This document shows, one piece after another, positions 1 through 9,669 of a stretch of DNA of 64,000 nucleotides. How positions within the stretch are numbered: the stretch's first letter is position 1; every line of letters begins with the position of its first letter. Source of the stretch: Clostridia bacterium (lineage in GTDB: Bacteria; Bacillota; Clostridia; Oscillospirales; Acutalibacteraceae). The stretch spans positions 124,001 through 188,000 of the forward strand of contig JAFTXJ010000013.1 in assembly GCA_017461625.1 (NCBI GenBank), given 5' to 3'. The translations under genes and the position numbers were made by a program. The notes under the pieces were generated by a model, which saw nothing but the letters and a program-made list of their open reading frames with translations, was not told where the DNA came from and searched no databases.

Positions 1-3000
1 AGGGCCGCCTCAACCTCGTCAAAAATACAGAACGGAGCAGGTGAAACCTTAAGAATTGCAAAAAGAAGTGCAATTGCCGAAAGTCCCTTTTCACCGCCTG
101 AAAGAAGGTCGATGTTCTGAACATTCTTTCCGGGTGGCTGAACCTTGATTTCAATGTTACACTCAAGCACGTCAAGCTCGTTTTCAAGCACAAGCTCTGC
201 CTTGCCGCCGCCGAAAAGCTCAACAAACGTTTCACCGAAGAATGAGTTGATTTTAACAAACTGCTCTCTGAACTGCTCTGACATTTTGTCGGTAAGCTCT
301 TTGATAAGCTTGTCAAGCTCTGCTCTGGATTTTTCAATATCTTCAAGCTGGGCAGACATAAACTCATAGCGCTGTGAAACCTCTTCATACTCTTCAATAG
401 CGCCAACGTTTACATTACCCAAGGCTCTGATTTTGCCCTTGATTTCCTGCAACTGGCGGTTAGCCTGAACGTGGTCTTCAATTACAATATTAAGCTCCTC
501 TGCCTCACGCTTTGTAAGCTGATATTCGTCATAAAGCTTGTTTACCGCATCGTCAAGCTGCTTTTCCATAGTGAGTTTTCGCTCTTCAAGGCGGGCAAGC
601 TCACCGCTGATTTTTTCTCTTTCTGCAGTTTTCATACGCTCTTCAATGCGAAGTTTTGCATCCCTTGCATCACAGTCTGAATGCTGCTGGGTAAGCTCTT
701 CAATCTGCTGACCTGCCTGCTTTGCTTTTTCGTGAAGCTCCTGAGCGATTGCTGTGAGCTCAACAATTTTATTTTCAATTTCTTTATTGATTTCAAGAAT
801 CGAGTTGATTTCGCTGTTAAGGTCTTCAACTCTGCCCTCGTGACCTGCCATACGGCTGCGAAGAATTTCCATAGCTTCGCGGCGGGCCTGTGCGTCCTTT
901 TCAAGGGCGAGGATGTCAAGGTTGATCTGTGCCTCTTTCTGAGCAAGCTCTTCCTTAAGTGCTTCAAGCTCTTCACGTGAGTGAGAAGCGTTTTCCATAT
1001 CGTCACGAAGGGCTTTCATTTCACCGTTTAACTTTTCTATTTCAGAAAGTGCAACGGATTTCATATTTTCAAGCTCAGCTATACGCTGAGTTGAACGGTG
1101 CTTTTCTCTGCGAAGCTCTTCAAGGGCAGCGTTTGCTGTGTCAAGCTTACCCTGAACGAGCTCATATTCGCTTTCTTTTCTGATTATATCTTCCTGAACT
1201 CTTGTTAAATCTGCCTGTGAAGCATCAAGCTCTGCCTGAGCAAGTGACAGCTCTTCACTGAGCCTTTTGTGCTCATCCTTAACAGCGTTTATATCTTCCT
1301 GAGCTTTTTTAACTGCAAGGTTGAGCTTGTCAATTTCATTGCCTCGGTTAAGAATACCTGCGTTCTGACCTCTTGAACCGCCTGTGATTGAACCTCCGGC
1401 ATTGATAACCTGACCGTCAAGGGTAACAATCTTAAAACGGTAAGAATATCTTTTTGCCATTGAAACGGCACTGTCAAGATCCTCTGCAACGGCAGTTCTG
1501 CCCAAGAGAGATTTTATGATTTCACCGTATTTCGGGTCATAATCAAGAAGCTTGTCTGCCATATCAACAAAGCCGTAGCAATCATCAAGACCTTTTTCGG
1601 TAAAAGCCTTTGCTTTAACAGATGTCAAAGGTAAAAATGTGGCACGGCCACCCTTTGACTCTTTAAGGAAGTTGATAGCACGCTTTGCGTCGTTTTCATT
1701 GTCAGTAACAATATTCTGAACGGCATTACCAAGTGCTGTTTCAACTGCAACGGCATATTCACCGCTTACGCTGATAAGCTGAGAAAGTGTACCGTGAATA
1801 CCTCTGAGTGCACCGCCTTTACCCTCACGGATAACTGCCTTAACACTGCCCGAATAACCTTCCATATTCTTTTCCATATCTTCAAGAATATGGATACGGC
1901 CTGTTTTCTGATGAATTTCAAGAGTTTTTGAGTCAATTTCAGCTTTAAGGCTCTGCACCTTTTCGCTCCTTGACTGAACTCTCATATTATATCCTGCAAC
2001 AGCATTTGCGATTTCAGAAGCTTTTGCTTTAATTTCTTCAAGCTCCGAAGAGCATTTTTCTGCATTTTCGGTAAGCTGATTTACATAATCTGCCCTTGAA
2101 GAAAGCACTCCGTCAATGTTTGAAATTCGGGCCGAAATTTCTTCAATAGATGAAACGGCTGTGGTTTCGTCAATTCGCTTTTCTGCAATGGCATTTGTAA
2201 GCTCAGCAATTTTTTGCGAAATGTCTGCCTGCTTTTCGGCAAATTCTGAATTTTCAAGCTTTACGGAATTTATTTTTGCGTTGGCTGAATCAAGCTCTGC
2301 TTTTTTAGCAGAAATATCTGCAAGAATTTTTTCAATAATTTCAGTGCCCTCTTTAAGCTGATTTTCAAGGGATTGCTCTGTATCGGTTGCTTCGCTTACA
2401 TCCTTTTTAAGGCGTTCAATGGTATTGAGGTTATGCTCAATTGTATTTTTTTCAACGGCAATAACCGACTCTTTCTGAGCAGCATGCTCTTCCCAAAGCT
2501 GACGGTTTTTGCGAATTTCTTCAATTCTTATATTAATATCCTGACCGGCAGCAACAGCTGAGTCCATTTCATCACGGATTGCTTCAAGCTGATTTTCAAC
2601 ATCGTCATACTGTGCCTTGGCAATTGAAAGCTTGTCTTCCTGCTCTTTGAGCTTCTTTTTGGAAGACTCAATTGTATGAAGCCACAAACCGATTTCAAGA
2701 TTTTTCTTTTCTTTGGCAAGGACCAAAAATTTCTGTGCCTTTTCGCTCTGAATTTTAAGCGGACCTACACGGCTTTCAAGCTCAGAGAGAATATCACGAA
2801 GGCGAACCATATTTTCCTCTGCCTGCTGAAGTCTGCGGTTGGCATCACTTCTGCGATAACGGTAATGGGAAATACCTGCAGCCTCTTCAAGCATATCACG
2901 GCGCTGACCTGATTTGGATGAAATAAGGTCGGCAACTCTGCCCTGGCTGACCATTGAATAGCCGTCACGGCCAAGACCTGTATCCATAAACAGCTCGTGA

Positions 3001-3371
3001 ATATCACGAAGGCGGACAGCCTCGGCATTAAGACGGTATTCACTTTCACCTGAACGGTAATATCTTCTGGTAACGGCAACCTCATCGCTGTCACAGTTTA
3101 AGGAACGGTCTTTGTTATCAAGGCGCAAAGTAACCTCCGCATAGCCCAGAGGCTTACGGATTTTTGTACCGCCGAAAATAACATCTTCCATTTTGGAACC
3201 ACGCAGGTTTTTGGTAGACTGCTCACCGAGAACCCAACGCACAGCATCGGCAATGTTACTCTTGCCCGAACCGTTAGGGCCGACAACGGCAGTTATTCCG
3301 TTATTAAAATTAAATACTGTTTTGTCGGGGAACGATTTGAACCCCTGCATCTCAAGTGCTTTAAGTATCAT
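1..3371 (-). CDS. smc: Chromosome partition protein SMC (C-terminus cut by window edge)
   Basis: SMC ATPase of the bacterial condensin; it dimerises, binds ScpA/ScpB and compacts and segregates the chromosome. About 1,123 codons are visible. The N-terminal Walker A (GPNGSGKSN, about residues 32-40) follows the typical start MILKALEMQGFKSF. Long coiled coils flank a hinge near residues 510-640 (GGALRGIHGTLSQ). Near the edge are the LSGGEKGLSA signature and the Walker B FCIFDEVEAAL, so only the last few dozen residues are missing. The start ATG at 3371 has an AAGGA site that lies in the last codons of the radical SAM gene, 4 nt upstream, so the two are co-transcribed. Linkage to rnc is usual in Firmicutes. 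Nothing unusual in the visible protein. Confidence 0.97.
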   Translation of the reverse strand, partial: MILKALEMQGFKSFPDKTVFNFNNGITAVVGPNGSGKSNIADAVRWVLGEQSTKNLRGSKMEDVIFGGTKIRKPLGYAEVTLRLDNKDRSLNCDSDEVAVTRRYYRSGESEYRLNAEAVRLRDIHELFMDTGLGRDGYSMVSQGRVADLISSKSGQRRDMLEEAAGISHYRYRRSDANRRLQQAEENMVRLRDILSELESRVGPLKIQSEKAQKFLVLAKEKKNLEIGLWLHTIESSKKKLKEQEDKLSIAKAQYDDVENQLEAIRDEMDSAVAAGQDINIRIEEIRKNRQLWEEHAAQKESVIAVEKNTIEHNLNTIERLKKDVSEATDTEQSLENQLKEGTEIIEKILADISAKKAELDSANAKINSVKLENSEFAEKQADISQKIAELTNAIAEKRIDETTAVSSIEEISARISNIDGVLSSRADYVNQLTENAEKCSSELEEIKAKASEIANAVAGYNMRVQSRSEKVQSLKAEIDSKTLEIHQKTGRIHILEDMEKNMEGYSGSVKAVIREGKGGALRGIHGTLSQLISVSGEYAVAVETALGNAVQNIVTDNENDAKRAINFLKESKGGRATFLPLTSVKAKAFTEKGLDDCYGFVDMADKLLDYDPKYGEIIKSLLGRTAVAEDLDSAVSMAKRYSYRFKIVTLDGQVINAGGSITGGSRGQNAGILNRGNEIDKLNLAVKKAQEDINAVKDEHKRLSEELSLAQAELDASQADLTRVQEDIIRKESEYELVQGKLDTANAALEELRREKHRSTQRIAELENMKSVALSEIEKLNGEMKALRDDMENASHSREELEALKEELAQKEAQINLDILALEKDAQARREAMEILRSRMAGHEGRVEDLNSEINSILEINKEIENKIVELTAIAQELHEKAKQAGQQIEELTQQHSDCDARDAKLRIEERMKTAEREKISGELARLEERKLTMEKQLDDAVNKLYDEYQLTKREAEELNIVIEDHVQANRQLQEIKGKIRALGNVNVGAIEEYEEVSQRYEFMSAQLEDIEKSRAELDKLIKELTDKMSEQFREQFVKINSFFGETFVELFGGGKAELVLENELDVLECNIEIKVQPPGKNVQNIDLLSGGEKGLSAIALLFAILKVSPAPFCIFDEVEAA

Positions 3372-3375
3372 AGTT

Positions 3376-4365
3376 TTATTCCTTTATAATAACCTGATAT
3401 TTTTCTAAATCCAAGTTTTCTTTAACTGTTAAATTATAACCTTTTTCACCCAGTAATTTCAAGTTTTGTTTTTTCTGCCCCACGGCCTGAGAGGTTGCCC
3501 CCTTGGGAACATACACTGTTGCCTGTGTGACAGCTTTATTTTTTAATTCATCAAGAATTTTGTTAAGATAAATTCTGCTTTCACAAAGCTCCTTAAAAGC
3601 AGGATGATATGCACCTGCAACAAAGCCCTCTTCCACATTACCGCCTGAGTGAAGACCCACACGGATAACGCGGATACCTGCTTGACTAAACATCAATAGC
3701 AGCTTTGAGCAAATTTCCACTGCCTGCTCAACCGTTTGAGGAGAATATTCTCCCTTTTCATAAAGCTCGGCAAGGTGAGTGTTCCGGAGCACCACTGTGG
3801 GATAAATCCTCACCGTATCGGGTAACAGTTCAATAAACCTCTTACCGGTTTCAAGGCTTTCGTTTTCGTCTGAGCCGTAAAGCCCCGTCATCATCTGAAG
3901 CCCTGTTTCAAAGCCGTAAGAACGGAGCATTTTAACTGCGTTTTCAACATCACGGGAAGTGTGACCTCTGTGATTGAGCCGAAGCACTTCATCATTCATG
4001 CTCTGAGCACCAAGCTCAACAGCAGTAACCTTATTATCTTTTAAAATCTGACAGATTTCGTCATCAATGCAATCAGGTCGGGTAGATATTCTTATCCCTT
4101 TGAACTTGTCAAAGTCAATATACTGTGCTGCCGGCTGCAACAGTGAGAGCATATAATCCCTTTCAATCGCAGTGAAGCTGCCGCCGAAAAAGGCGATTTC
4201 GGCATTTTTAAGCCCGGGGTTTTCCATAGCTTTTTTCACAGCCTGATGAACATCATCAGGTGTCAGTTCATTCAGTTGACCTGATATACTTTTCTGATTA
4301 CAGAAGCTGCACTGATTTGGGCAGCCCTTGTGGGGCACAAACAGCCCTACTGTTATATGCTTCAA
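3376..4365 (-). CDS. Elp3-like radical SAM protein
   Basis: A 329-residue radical SAM enzyme. The motif KGCPNQCSFCNQ places the three cluster cysteines at residues 15, 19 and 22 (C-x3-C-x2-C), which would bind the 4Fe-4S cluster that cleaves S-adenosylmethionine. FGGSFTAI and the region ending near residue 200 (TVRIYPTVVLRNT) match the Elp3/COG1243-type catalytic domain. The protein lacks the acetyltransferase domain of archaeal and eukaryotic Elp3. Its start overlaps the rnc stop by ATGA, and its end sits 4 nt from smc. Clostridial rnc-smc operons often contain this gene, but its substrate is unknown to me; tRNA modification is an inference from the family name only. Confidence 0.85.
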   Translation of the reverse strand: MKHITVGLFVPHKGCPNQCSFCNQKSISGQLNELTPDDVHQAVKKAMENPGLKNAEIAFFGGSFTAIERDYMLSLLQPAAQYIDFDKFKGIRISTRPDCIDDEICQILKDNKVTAVELGAQSMNDEVLRLNHRGHTSRDVENAVKMLRSYGFETGLQMMTGLYGSDENESLETGKRFIELLPDTVRIYPTVVLRNTHLAELYEKGEYSPQTVEQAVEICSKLLLMFSQAGIRVIRVGLHSGGNVEEGFVAGAYHPAFKELCESRIYLNKILDELKNKAVTQATVYVPKGATSQAVGQKKQNLKLLGEKGYNLTVKENLDLEKYQVIIKE

Positions 4366-5039
4366 AGTCCCATCAGCTCCAACGCTTCTTTAGCGGCAAG
4401 CTGTTCAGCTTTCTTTTTGCTTGTGCCTACACCTCTGCCGATAACGTTAGAGTTAAGATGCACCTCAACCTCAAATCGTTTGTCGTGGTCGGGTCCTGTT
4501 TCACCAACGAGAACATATTCAATCGTTTCACCGGGATTACGTTGAATAACCTCTTGCAAAACAGTTTTATGGTCTTTGAATCCTCTGTGTTTTTTAATTG
4601 CGTCTTCTATGTATTTTAAAACAAATCCCTTTGCCGCATCCATTCCTCCGTCAAGGTATATGGCTGCAATCAATGCCTCAAAGGCATCTGCTAAAATAGA
4701 CGGTCTTTTAAAGCCCTCGGTGCAGATTTCACCCCTGCCGAGAAGCAGATATTTTCCCAAATCAATCTGACGGGCAAAATCACTCAGGCTTTTTTCACAA
4801 ACAGTTGCTGCACGAAGCTTTGTTAAATCTCCCTCAGGAAGATTTTTATAATGCATATAAAAATTTTCGGCTGTGATTATACCCAAGACCGAGTCGCCCA
4901 AAAATTCAAGGCGTTCATTGCTTTCAACCCTTGATGCTCCGTTTTCATTGGCATAAGAAGAATGAGTTAATGCTGTTTCAAGCAATTCTGTGTTTTTAAA
5001 CTCATAGCCGATTTTCTGCTGTAATTCTTCAAACTTCAT
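4362..5039 (-). CDS. rnc: Ribonuclease III
   Basis: Double-strand-specific endoribonuclease that processes rRNA precursors and structured mRNAs. The catalytic signature ERLEFLGDSVL lies near residues 43-53, and DAFEALIAAIYLDGG with the second set of metal-binding acids near 115-130. A C-terminal dsRNA-binding domain (about 150-225) ends with GVGTSKKKAEQLAAKEAL. I chose the ATG at 5039, giving 225 residues. A GTG 12 nt further upstream (5051) keeps the frame but lies only 1 nt from the AAAGGAG site. The gene overlaps the 3' end of trmFO by 11 nt and the next gene by ATGA, so translation is probably coupled. Confidence 0.96.
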   Translation of the reverse strand: MKFEELQQKIGYEFKNTELLETALTHSSYANENGASRVESNERLEFLGDSVLGIITAENFYMHYKNLPEGDLTKLRAATVCEKSLSDFARQIDLGKYLLLGRGEICTEGFKRPSILADAFEALIAAIYLDGGMDAAKGFVLKYIEDAIKKHRGFKDHKTVLQEVIQRNPGETIEYVLVGETGPDHDKRFEVEVHLNSNVIGRGVGTSKKKAEQLAAKEALELMGL

Positions 5040-6342
5040 CAAATTTTGCACACTCCTTTCTCATGTATTCCATACTTCTTTGAGAAAGCGCTTCATAGCG
5101 CATTTTTTTATCTCTGATTTTTTCAGGTAATGGTGGTAAAACACCAAAATTTGCACCCATCGGCTGAAAATCCTTAACCGTCGGGTCGCTTATATATCGG
5201 CTTAACGCACCGATCATTGTAAAATCGGGAAAAGTAACCGTTTCTTTTCCTTTTAATTTAAGTGCCGTATTAAGCCCCGCCATAATTCCTGCGGCGGCAG
5301 ATTCCATATAGCCTTCAACACCTGTCATCTGCCCTGCAAAAAACAGATTTTCACGGCCTCTGAATGAAAAATCGCTGTTGAGAAGCCTTGGTGAATCAAT
5401 AAATGTGTTTCTGTGCATAACTCCGTAACGTACAAAGTCTGCATTTTTAAGAGCAGGAATCATTGAAAAAACTCTTTTTTGCTCGGGGAACTTCAGGTTT
5501 GTCTGAAAGCCTACAAGATTATACATTGAACCGTCGGCATTTTCTTTACGAAGCTGTAAAACAGCCCATGGTCTGTGACCTGTACGAGGGTCACGAAGTC
5601 CGACAGGCTTTAGAGGACCAAAACGCATTGTGTCAGCTCCGCGAGAAGCCATAACTTCAATGGGCATACAGCCCTCATAAACACCCTTCTTTTTATCAAA
5701 AGAGTGAAGCTCGGCACTTTCAGCGTTGACAAGGGCCTCATAAAATGCCTCATACTCCTCTTTATTCATCGGGCAGTTTATATAATCGTCTTCACCACCA
5801 CGGTCATAACGTGATTGGGTGAAGGCACTTTTCATATCTATGCTTTCTGCTGTTACAATAGGTGCAGCAGCATCAAAAAAGCTTAAATTTCCTCCGCAAA
5901 GAGCTTTTATGTCTTGTGCAAGAGCATCGCTTGCAAGGGGACCCGCAGCAACAATAACATTGCCATCAGGCACCTTTTCAATTTCACGGCACTCAACGGT
6001 AATATTGGGGTGAGAGTGAATTTTTTCGGTAATCATACGAGAAAATTCGTCTCTGTCAACTGCCAAAGCGCCCCCTGCGGGGACCTTTGTTTTTTTTGCA
6101 CATTCCACACAAATTGAGCCCAAAAGCTCCATTTCTGCCTTTAAAAGCCCTGCCGCAGAGCCGAGTCGCTCCGCTTTAAGAGAATTTGAGCAGACAAGCT
6201 CGGCAAGATTTTCACTTTTGTGGGCAGGTGATTTTTTGAGAGGCTTCATCTCTGCAAGAGTCACCTTAAAACCTCTGTTGGCAAGAGCCCACGCAGCTTC
6301 AACACCTGCTAAGCCTCCGCCCACAACAAGTACATCACTCAT
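5029..6342 (-). CDS. trmFO: Folate/FAD-dependent tRNA-U54 methyltransferase TrmFO
   Basis: Makes ribothymidine at position 54 in the T-loop of tRNAs using methylenetetrahydrofolate and FAD. The FAD-binding GxGxxG motif VVGGGLAGVEAA begins at residue 6. Family landmarks follow: SENLAELVCSNSLKAERLGSAAG cut as SENLAELVCSNSLK near residue 43, MPIEVMASRG and MRFGPLKPVGL near 230-245, and FFAGQMTGVEGYMESAAAG near 335-350. Length (437 residues) is normal. It begins 2 nt after the topA stop and overlaps rnc, so it is part of the same operon. TrmFO replaces the SAM-dependent TrmA in most Firmicutes. Confidence 0.97.
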   Translation of the reverse strand: MSDVLVVGGGLAGVEAAWALANRGFKVTLAEMKPLKKSPAHKSENLAELVCSNSLKAERLGSAAGLLKAEMELLGSICVECAKKTKVPAGGALAVDRDEFSRMITEKIHSHPNITVECREIEKVPDGNVIVAAGPLASDALAQDIKALCGGNLSFFDAAAPIVTAESIDMKSAFTQSRYDRGGEDDYINCPMNKEEYEAFYEALVNAESAELHSFDKKKGVYEGCMPIEVMASRGADTMRFGPLKPVGLRDPRTGHRPWAVLQLRKENADGSMYNLVGFQTNLKFPEQKRVFSMIPALKNADFVRYGVMHRNTFIDSPRLLNSDFSFRGRENLFFAGQMTGVEGYMESAAAGIMAGLNTALKLKGKETVTFPDFTMIGALSRYISDPTVKDFQPMGANFGVLPPLPEKIRDKKMRYEALSQRSMEYMRKECAKFDEV

Positions 6343-6344
6343 CG

Positions 6345-8468
6345 TTAATCTTCTTTCTTTTTAGATTTACGCTCTGCCTTCTTTTCAAAGCCACAGCTTT
6401 CATCAAGGCAAACAAGCAATCCACCCTTGCGTTTGAAAAGTGATTTTCCGCAATTGGGGCAATTATCATCAGTAGGTTTATCCCATGTCATAAAATCGCA
6501 GTTGGGCCAGCTGTCACAGCCAAAGAAGGTGTAGCCCTTTTTGCTCTTCTTTTCAATAACCTCTGCTCCGCACTTGGGACATTTTGCGTTTGTTTTGGTA
6601 ACAAGGGGCTTTGCGTTTTTACACTCGGGATAACCGGGGCAAGCAAGGAAACGACCGAAACGACCTGTTTTGATAACCATAAGGCGACCGCACTTTTCGC
6701 AAGGGATGTCGGTTACATCCTCTTCAAGGCGAATTTTAACGTCTTTCATATCATCCTTTGCCTTTTGAAGAGTTTTATCAAACTCATCATAGAAGGTGTG
6801 GAGCATCTGAATATAATCTTCTTTGCCCTCACCTACTTCATCAAGCTGAGTTTCCATAGATGCGGTAAACTTTGCATTTACGATTTTCGGAAAACGCTCT
6901 TTAAGAAGACCTGTTGTAGCCTCACCCAATTCAGTGGGAACAAGAAGCTTTGACTGACGTTTGATATATTCACGTTTTGTGATTGTTGTGATAATCGTGG
7001 CATAGGTACTGGGTCTTCCGATACCGTTTTCTTCCATAGCTTTAATGAGTGAAGCTTCGGTAAATCTTGCAGGGGGCTGAGTAAAATGCTGATTGCCGAG
7101 AAGCTCTTTAAGCTTAACATTGTCGCCCTGCTCAAGCTCGGGGAGCTTTTTGTTACCGTCTTCATCCTCGTCATCAGTTCCCTCTTCATAAAGGGTAGTA
7201 AAGCCGTCAAACTTAATGCTGTAGCCTGCAGCAGTGAAAAGGCAGAACTTACCCTTTGCCACATCTTCATCTGTTGCACCTGTAATTTCAGCTTTAACTG
7301 TGTTCTGAACACATGAAGCCATAAGTGAAGCAATAAAACGCTTCCAGATAAGGCTGTAAAGCTTATACTGATCGGAAGAAAGGCTTGACTTTACTCTTTC
7401 GGGAGTAAGTGACGGAATAGCCGGTCTGATAGCTTCATGACCGTCCTGAGCATTGCTTCTTGATTTAAAATATCTCGGCTTTTCGGGAAGATATTTTTCA
7501 CCGTAAGCTGATACGATATATTCATTTGCAGCAGCTCTTGCCTCTTCAGAAATACGAAGAGAGTCCGTTCTCATATAAGTGATAAGACCGGTTGTGCCGA
7601 TACCTGCAACATCAATACCTTCATACAGCTCCTGAGCAGTACGCATTGTACGCTGAGACTGGAAGCCCAATTTTCTTGAAGCCTCCTGTTGAAGGGTTGA
7701 AGTGATAAAGGGAGGGGCAGGATTCTTTTTTCTTGTGCCCTTTTTAAGTGAAGTTACGCTGTATTTTGCTCCGTCAAGGCGAGCGATGTAAGAATCAGCC
7801 TGATCTTTGTTTGTGATTTTAACCTTGCCTGTTTCATCGCCCACAAAGGAGGCAGAAAAAATCTTTCTGCAAGGGGCAGTAAATTTAGCATCAAGTGACC
7901 AATACTCTTCGGGCACAAAGGCTCTGATTTCATTTTCACGGTCAACAATCAATCTTACCGCAACGCTCTGAACTCGGCCCGCAGAAAGACCGCGACGGAT
8001 TTTCTGAGAAATAAAAGGACTTAATTTATAACCCACCAAGCGGTCAAGTATTCTTCTTGCCTGCTGGGCATTAACCAGATCAAGGTCAATGCTTCTAGGG
8101 CTTTTCATACCGTTTTCAATACCTGTTTTTGTAATTTCGTTAAATGTAACACGGTTCTGAGCTTTAACATCAAGGTCAAGAAGTGCTGCAAGGTGCCACG
8201 AAATAGCCTCCCCTTCACGGTCAGGGTCCGTTGCGAGGAGAACTTCGTCACTGTTTTTAACCTTTTCTTTAAGCTCTTTAACAAGCTTCTCTTTGCCCTT
8301 GATAACTGCATATTTGGGGGCAAAGTCATTTTTTATATCAACACTTAAACGGGCAGCGGGAAGGTCACGGATATGACCCATAGATGCAGTAACATCATAT
8401 TCCTTACCCAAGTATTTTTTAATTGTTTTAACCTTTGTAGGGGACTCAACGATAATCAGTTTTGACAT
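6345..8468 (-). CDS. topA: DNA topoisomerase I (type IA)
   Basis: Relaxes negatively supercoiled DNA through a transient 5'-phosphotyrosine link. The Toprim domain starts with LIIVESPTKVKTIKKYLG and has ATDPDREGEAISWHL near residue 82. The active tyrosine is in GLITYMRTDSLRIS, about residue 298. Three C-terminal zinc-ribbon repeats carry CEKCG, CPKCG and CPNCG pairs. The ATG at 8468 is preferred to one at 8474 because the AGGAAG site is 6 nt away from the former and touches the latter; this gives 707 residues. It follows dprA by a 13-nt gap, the dprA-topA-trmFO order common in Firmicutes. Confidence 0.97.
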   Translation of the reverse strand: MSKLIIVESPTKVKTIKKYLGKEYDVTASMGHIRDLPAARLSVDIKNDFAPKYAVIKGKEKLVKELKEKVKNSDEVLLATDPDREGEAISWHLAALLDLDVKAQNRVTFNEITKTGIENGMKSPRSIDLDLVNAQQARRILDRLVGYKLSPFISQKIRRGLSAGRVQSVAVRLIVDRENEIRAFVPEEYWSLDAKFTAPCRKIFSASFVGDETGKVKITNKDQADSYIARLDGAKYSVTSLKKGTRKKNPAPPFITSTLQQEASRKLGFQSQRTMRTAQELYEGIDVAGIGTTGLITYMRTDSLRISEEARAAANEYIVSAYGEKYLPEKPRYFKSRSNAQDGHEAIRPAIPSLTPERVKSSLSSDQYKLYSLIWKRFIASLMASCVQNTVKAEITGATDEDVAKGKFCLFTAAGYSIKFDGFTTLYEEGTDDEDEDGNKKLPELEQGDNVKLKELLGNQHFTQPPARFTEASLIKAMEENGIGRPSTYATIITTITKREYIKRQSKLLVPTELGEATTGLLKERFPKIVNAKFTASMETQLDEVGEGKEDYIQMLHTFYDEFDKTLQKAKDDMKDVKIRLEEDVTDIPCEKCGRLMVIKTGRFGRFLACPGYPECKNAKPLVTKTNAKCPKCGAEVIEKKSKKGYTFFGCDSWPNCDFMTWDKPTDDNCPNCGKSLFKRKGGLLVCLDESCGFEKKAERKSKKKED

Positions 8469-8481
8469 AGACATCTTCCTA

Positions 8482-9669
8482 TCATTTTTTTAAATAAAGC
8501 TTGCCCGGTCGGGATTCAATAAGCTCCCACAGCTCAAGCTCGGTTACGGCAGAAAAGATTTTTGAAAAATCCATAGCCGTTTTTCTTGCAATATCATCAA
8601 TGTGAATCGGTTCTTCACCAAAAATTCCGTAAATCGTTTTTGCATCCTCAGAAATTCCGCTCAGGTCTTTAACCTGTTCAAAGGATTCTTTATTGAAGGA
8701 TTCTTCTTTCTTTTCTATACGGCTCTTAGTATTAATATATTCCACCGAATCTGTCATCTGAAGTTCATTTTCAATTTTATTTATATCTATTGCCTTGGGA
8801 TATTTTACGGCATAAGGATAAAGCACATCATAAGCCGAAAACACAGGCTTTGCACCGTCATTTATAAGCTTATGAACACCGAGGAACTTGCTGCTCATAA
8901 CGTTACCGGGAACAGCGTAAACATCCCTTCCCTGTTCAAGGGCAAGCCCGGCAGTAATAAGCGAGCCACTTTTTACCCCTGCTTCAATAACAACCGTTCC
9001 GTGGCAAAGACCCGAAATAAGCCTGTTTCTTACAGGAAAATTGTGGGCATTTGCCGGTGTTAACGGCGGATATTCGCTGACGAGTGCACCTGAGGCAGCA
9101 ATCCTTTCACGCAGGTCAGAGTTTGATTTGAGGTAATCAGACCCAAATCCGCAACCAAGCACCGCAAGGGTTTTGCCCCCTGCTTCAAGAGCACCGAGGT
9201 GAGCCGCACTGTCAACACCCAACGCACCACCGGAAACAATTATTCCGCCCGAACGGGTAATTGAAGCTGACAAACTTTTGGCAACGGCAAGGCTGTTTTC
9301 ATCAGCTTCTCTCGTTCCCACTATGGCAACAGCAATTTTGTGAATCAAAAATTTTAACTCCCCTTGATAATAAATCACCGCCGGCAAATCGTCAAGGGGT
9401 TTTAACATTCTGGGATAAAGTTTTTCATCGGGAGTTACGGCATTGCAGTTAAATTTAAAGCAATTTTCCATAACCTCATAGGCTTTGTCAAGGCTCGACT
9501 TTTTAAGCTTTTCAATTTGATTAGGGGTAAATATTCCCGATATACGCCACTCGTACTCACCGCTATCAAAAAGCTCTTTGGCTGAGCCGAAATAGGCCGT
9601 CATTTCACCGGTTTTACGGCAGCCGGCACCTAAAGCCAGCTGATATCTTATCCAATGCTCAAGAGCCAC
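8482..9669 (-). CDS. dprA: DNA processing protein DprA
   Basis: A 395-residue member of the DprA/Smf family, which loads RecA on incoming single-stranded DNA during transformation. The Rossmann-like core runs from about residue 105 to 300: AVAIVGTREA, SGGALGVDSAAHLGAL, TLAVLGCGF, VSEYPPLTPANAHNFPVRNRLISGL and VIEAGVKSGSLITAGLALEQGRDVYAVPGN. The C-terminal 70 residues resemble the winged-helix domain of many DprA proteins. The start is a GTG at 9669, overlapping the methyltransferase gene by 11 nt with GGGAG about 10 nt upstream. No competence machinery is visible in the window, so natural competence cannot be inferred from this gene alone. Confidence 0.95.
   Translation of the reverse strand: MALEHWIRYQLALGAGCRKTGEMTAYFGSAKELFDSGEYEWRISGIFTPNQIEKLKKSSLDKAYEVMENCFKFNCNAVTPDEKLYPRMLKPLDDLPAVIYYQGELKFLIHKIAVAIVGTREADENSLAVAKSLSASITRSGGIIVSGGALGVDSAAHLGALEAGGKTLAVLGCGFGSDYLKSNSDLRERIAASGALVSEYPPLTPANAHNFPVRNRLISGLCHGTVVIEAGVKSGSLITAGLALEQGRDVYAVPGNVMSSKFLGVHKLINDGAKPVFSAYDVLYPYAVKYPKAIDINKIENELQMTDSVEYINTKSRIEKKEESFNKESFEQVKDLSGISEDAKTIYGIFGEEPIHIDDIARKTAMDFSKIFSAVTELELWELIESRPGKLYLKK

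Noticed and set aside
681..980. Plus-strand open frames within smc and other minus-strand genes
   Set aside because: They lack ribosome sites, have Phe/Leu/Ser-rich antisense composition and lie opposite well-supported genes.
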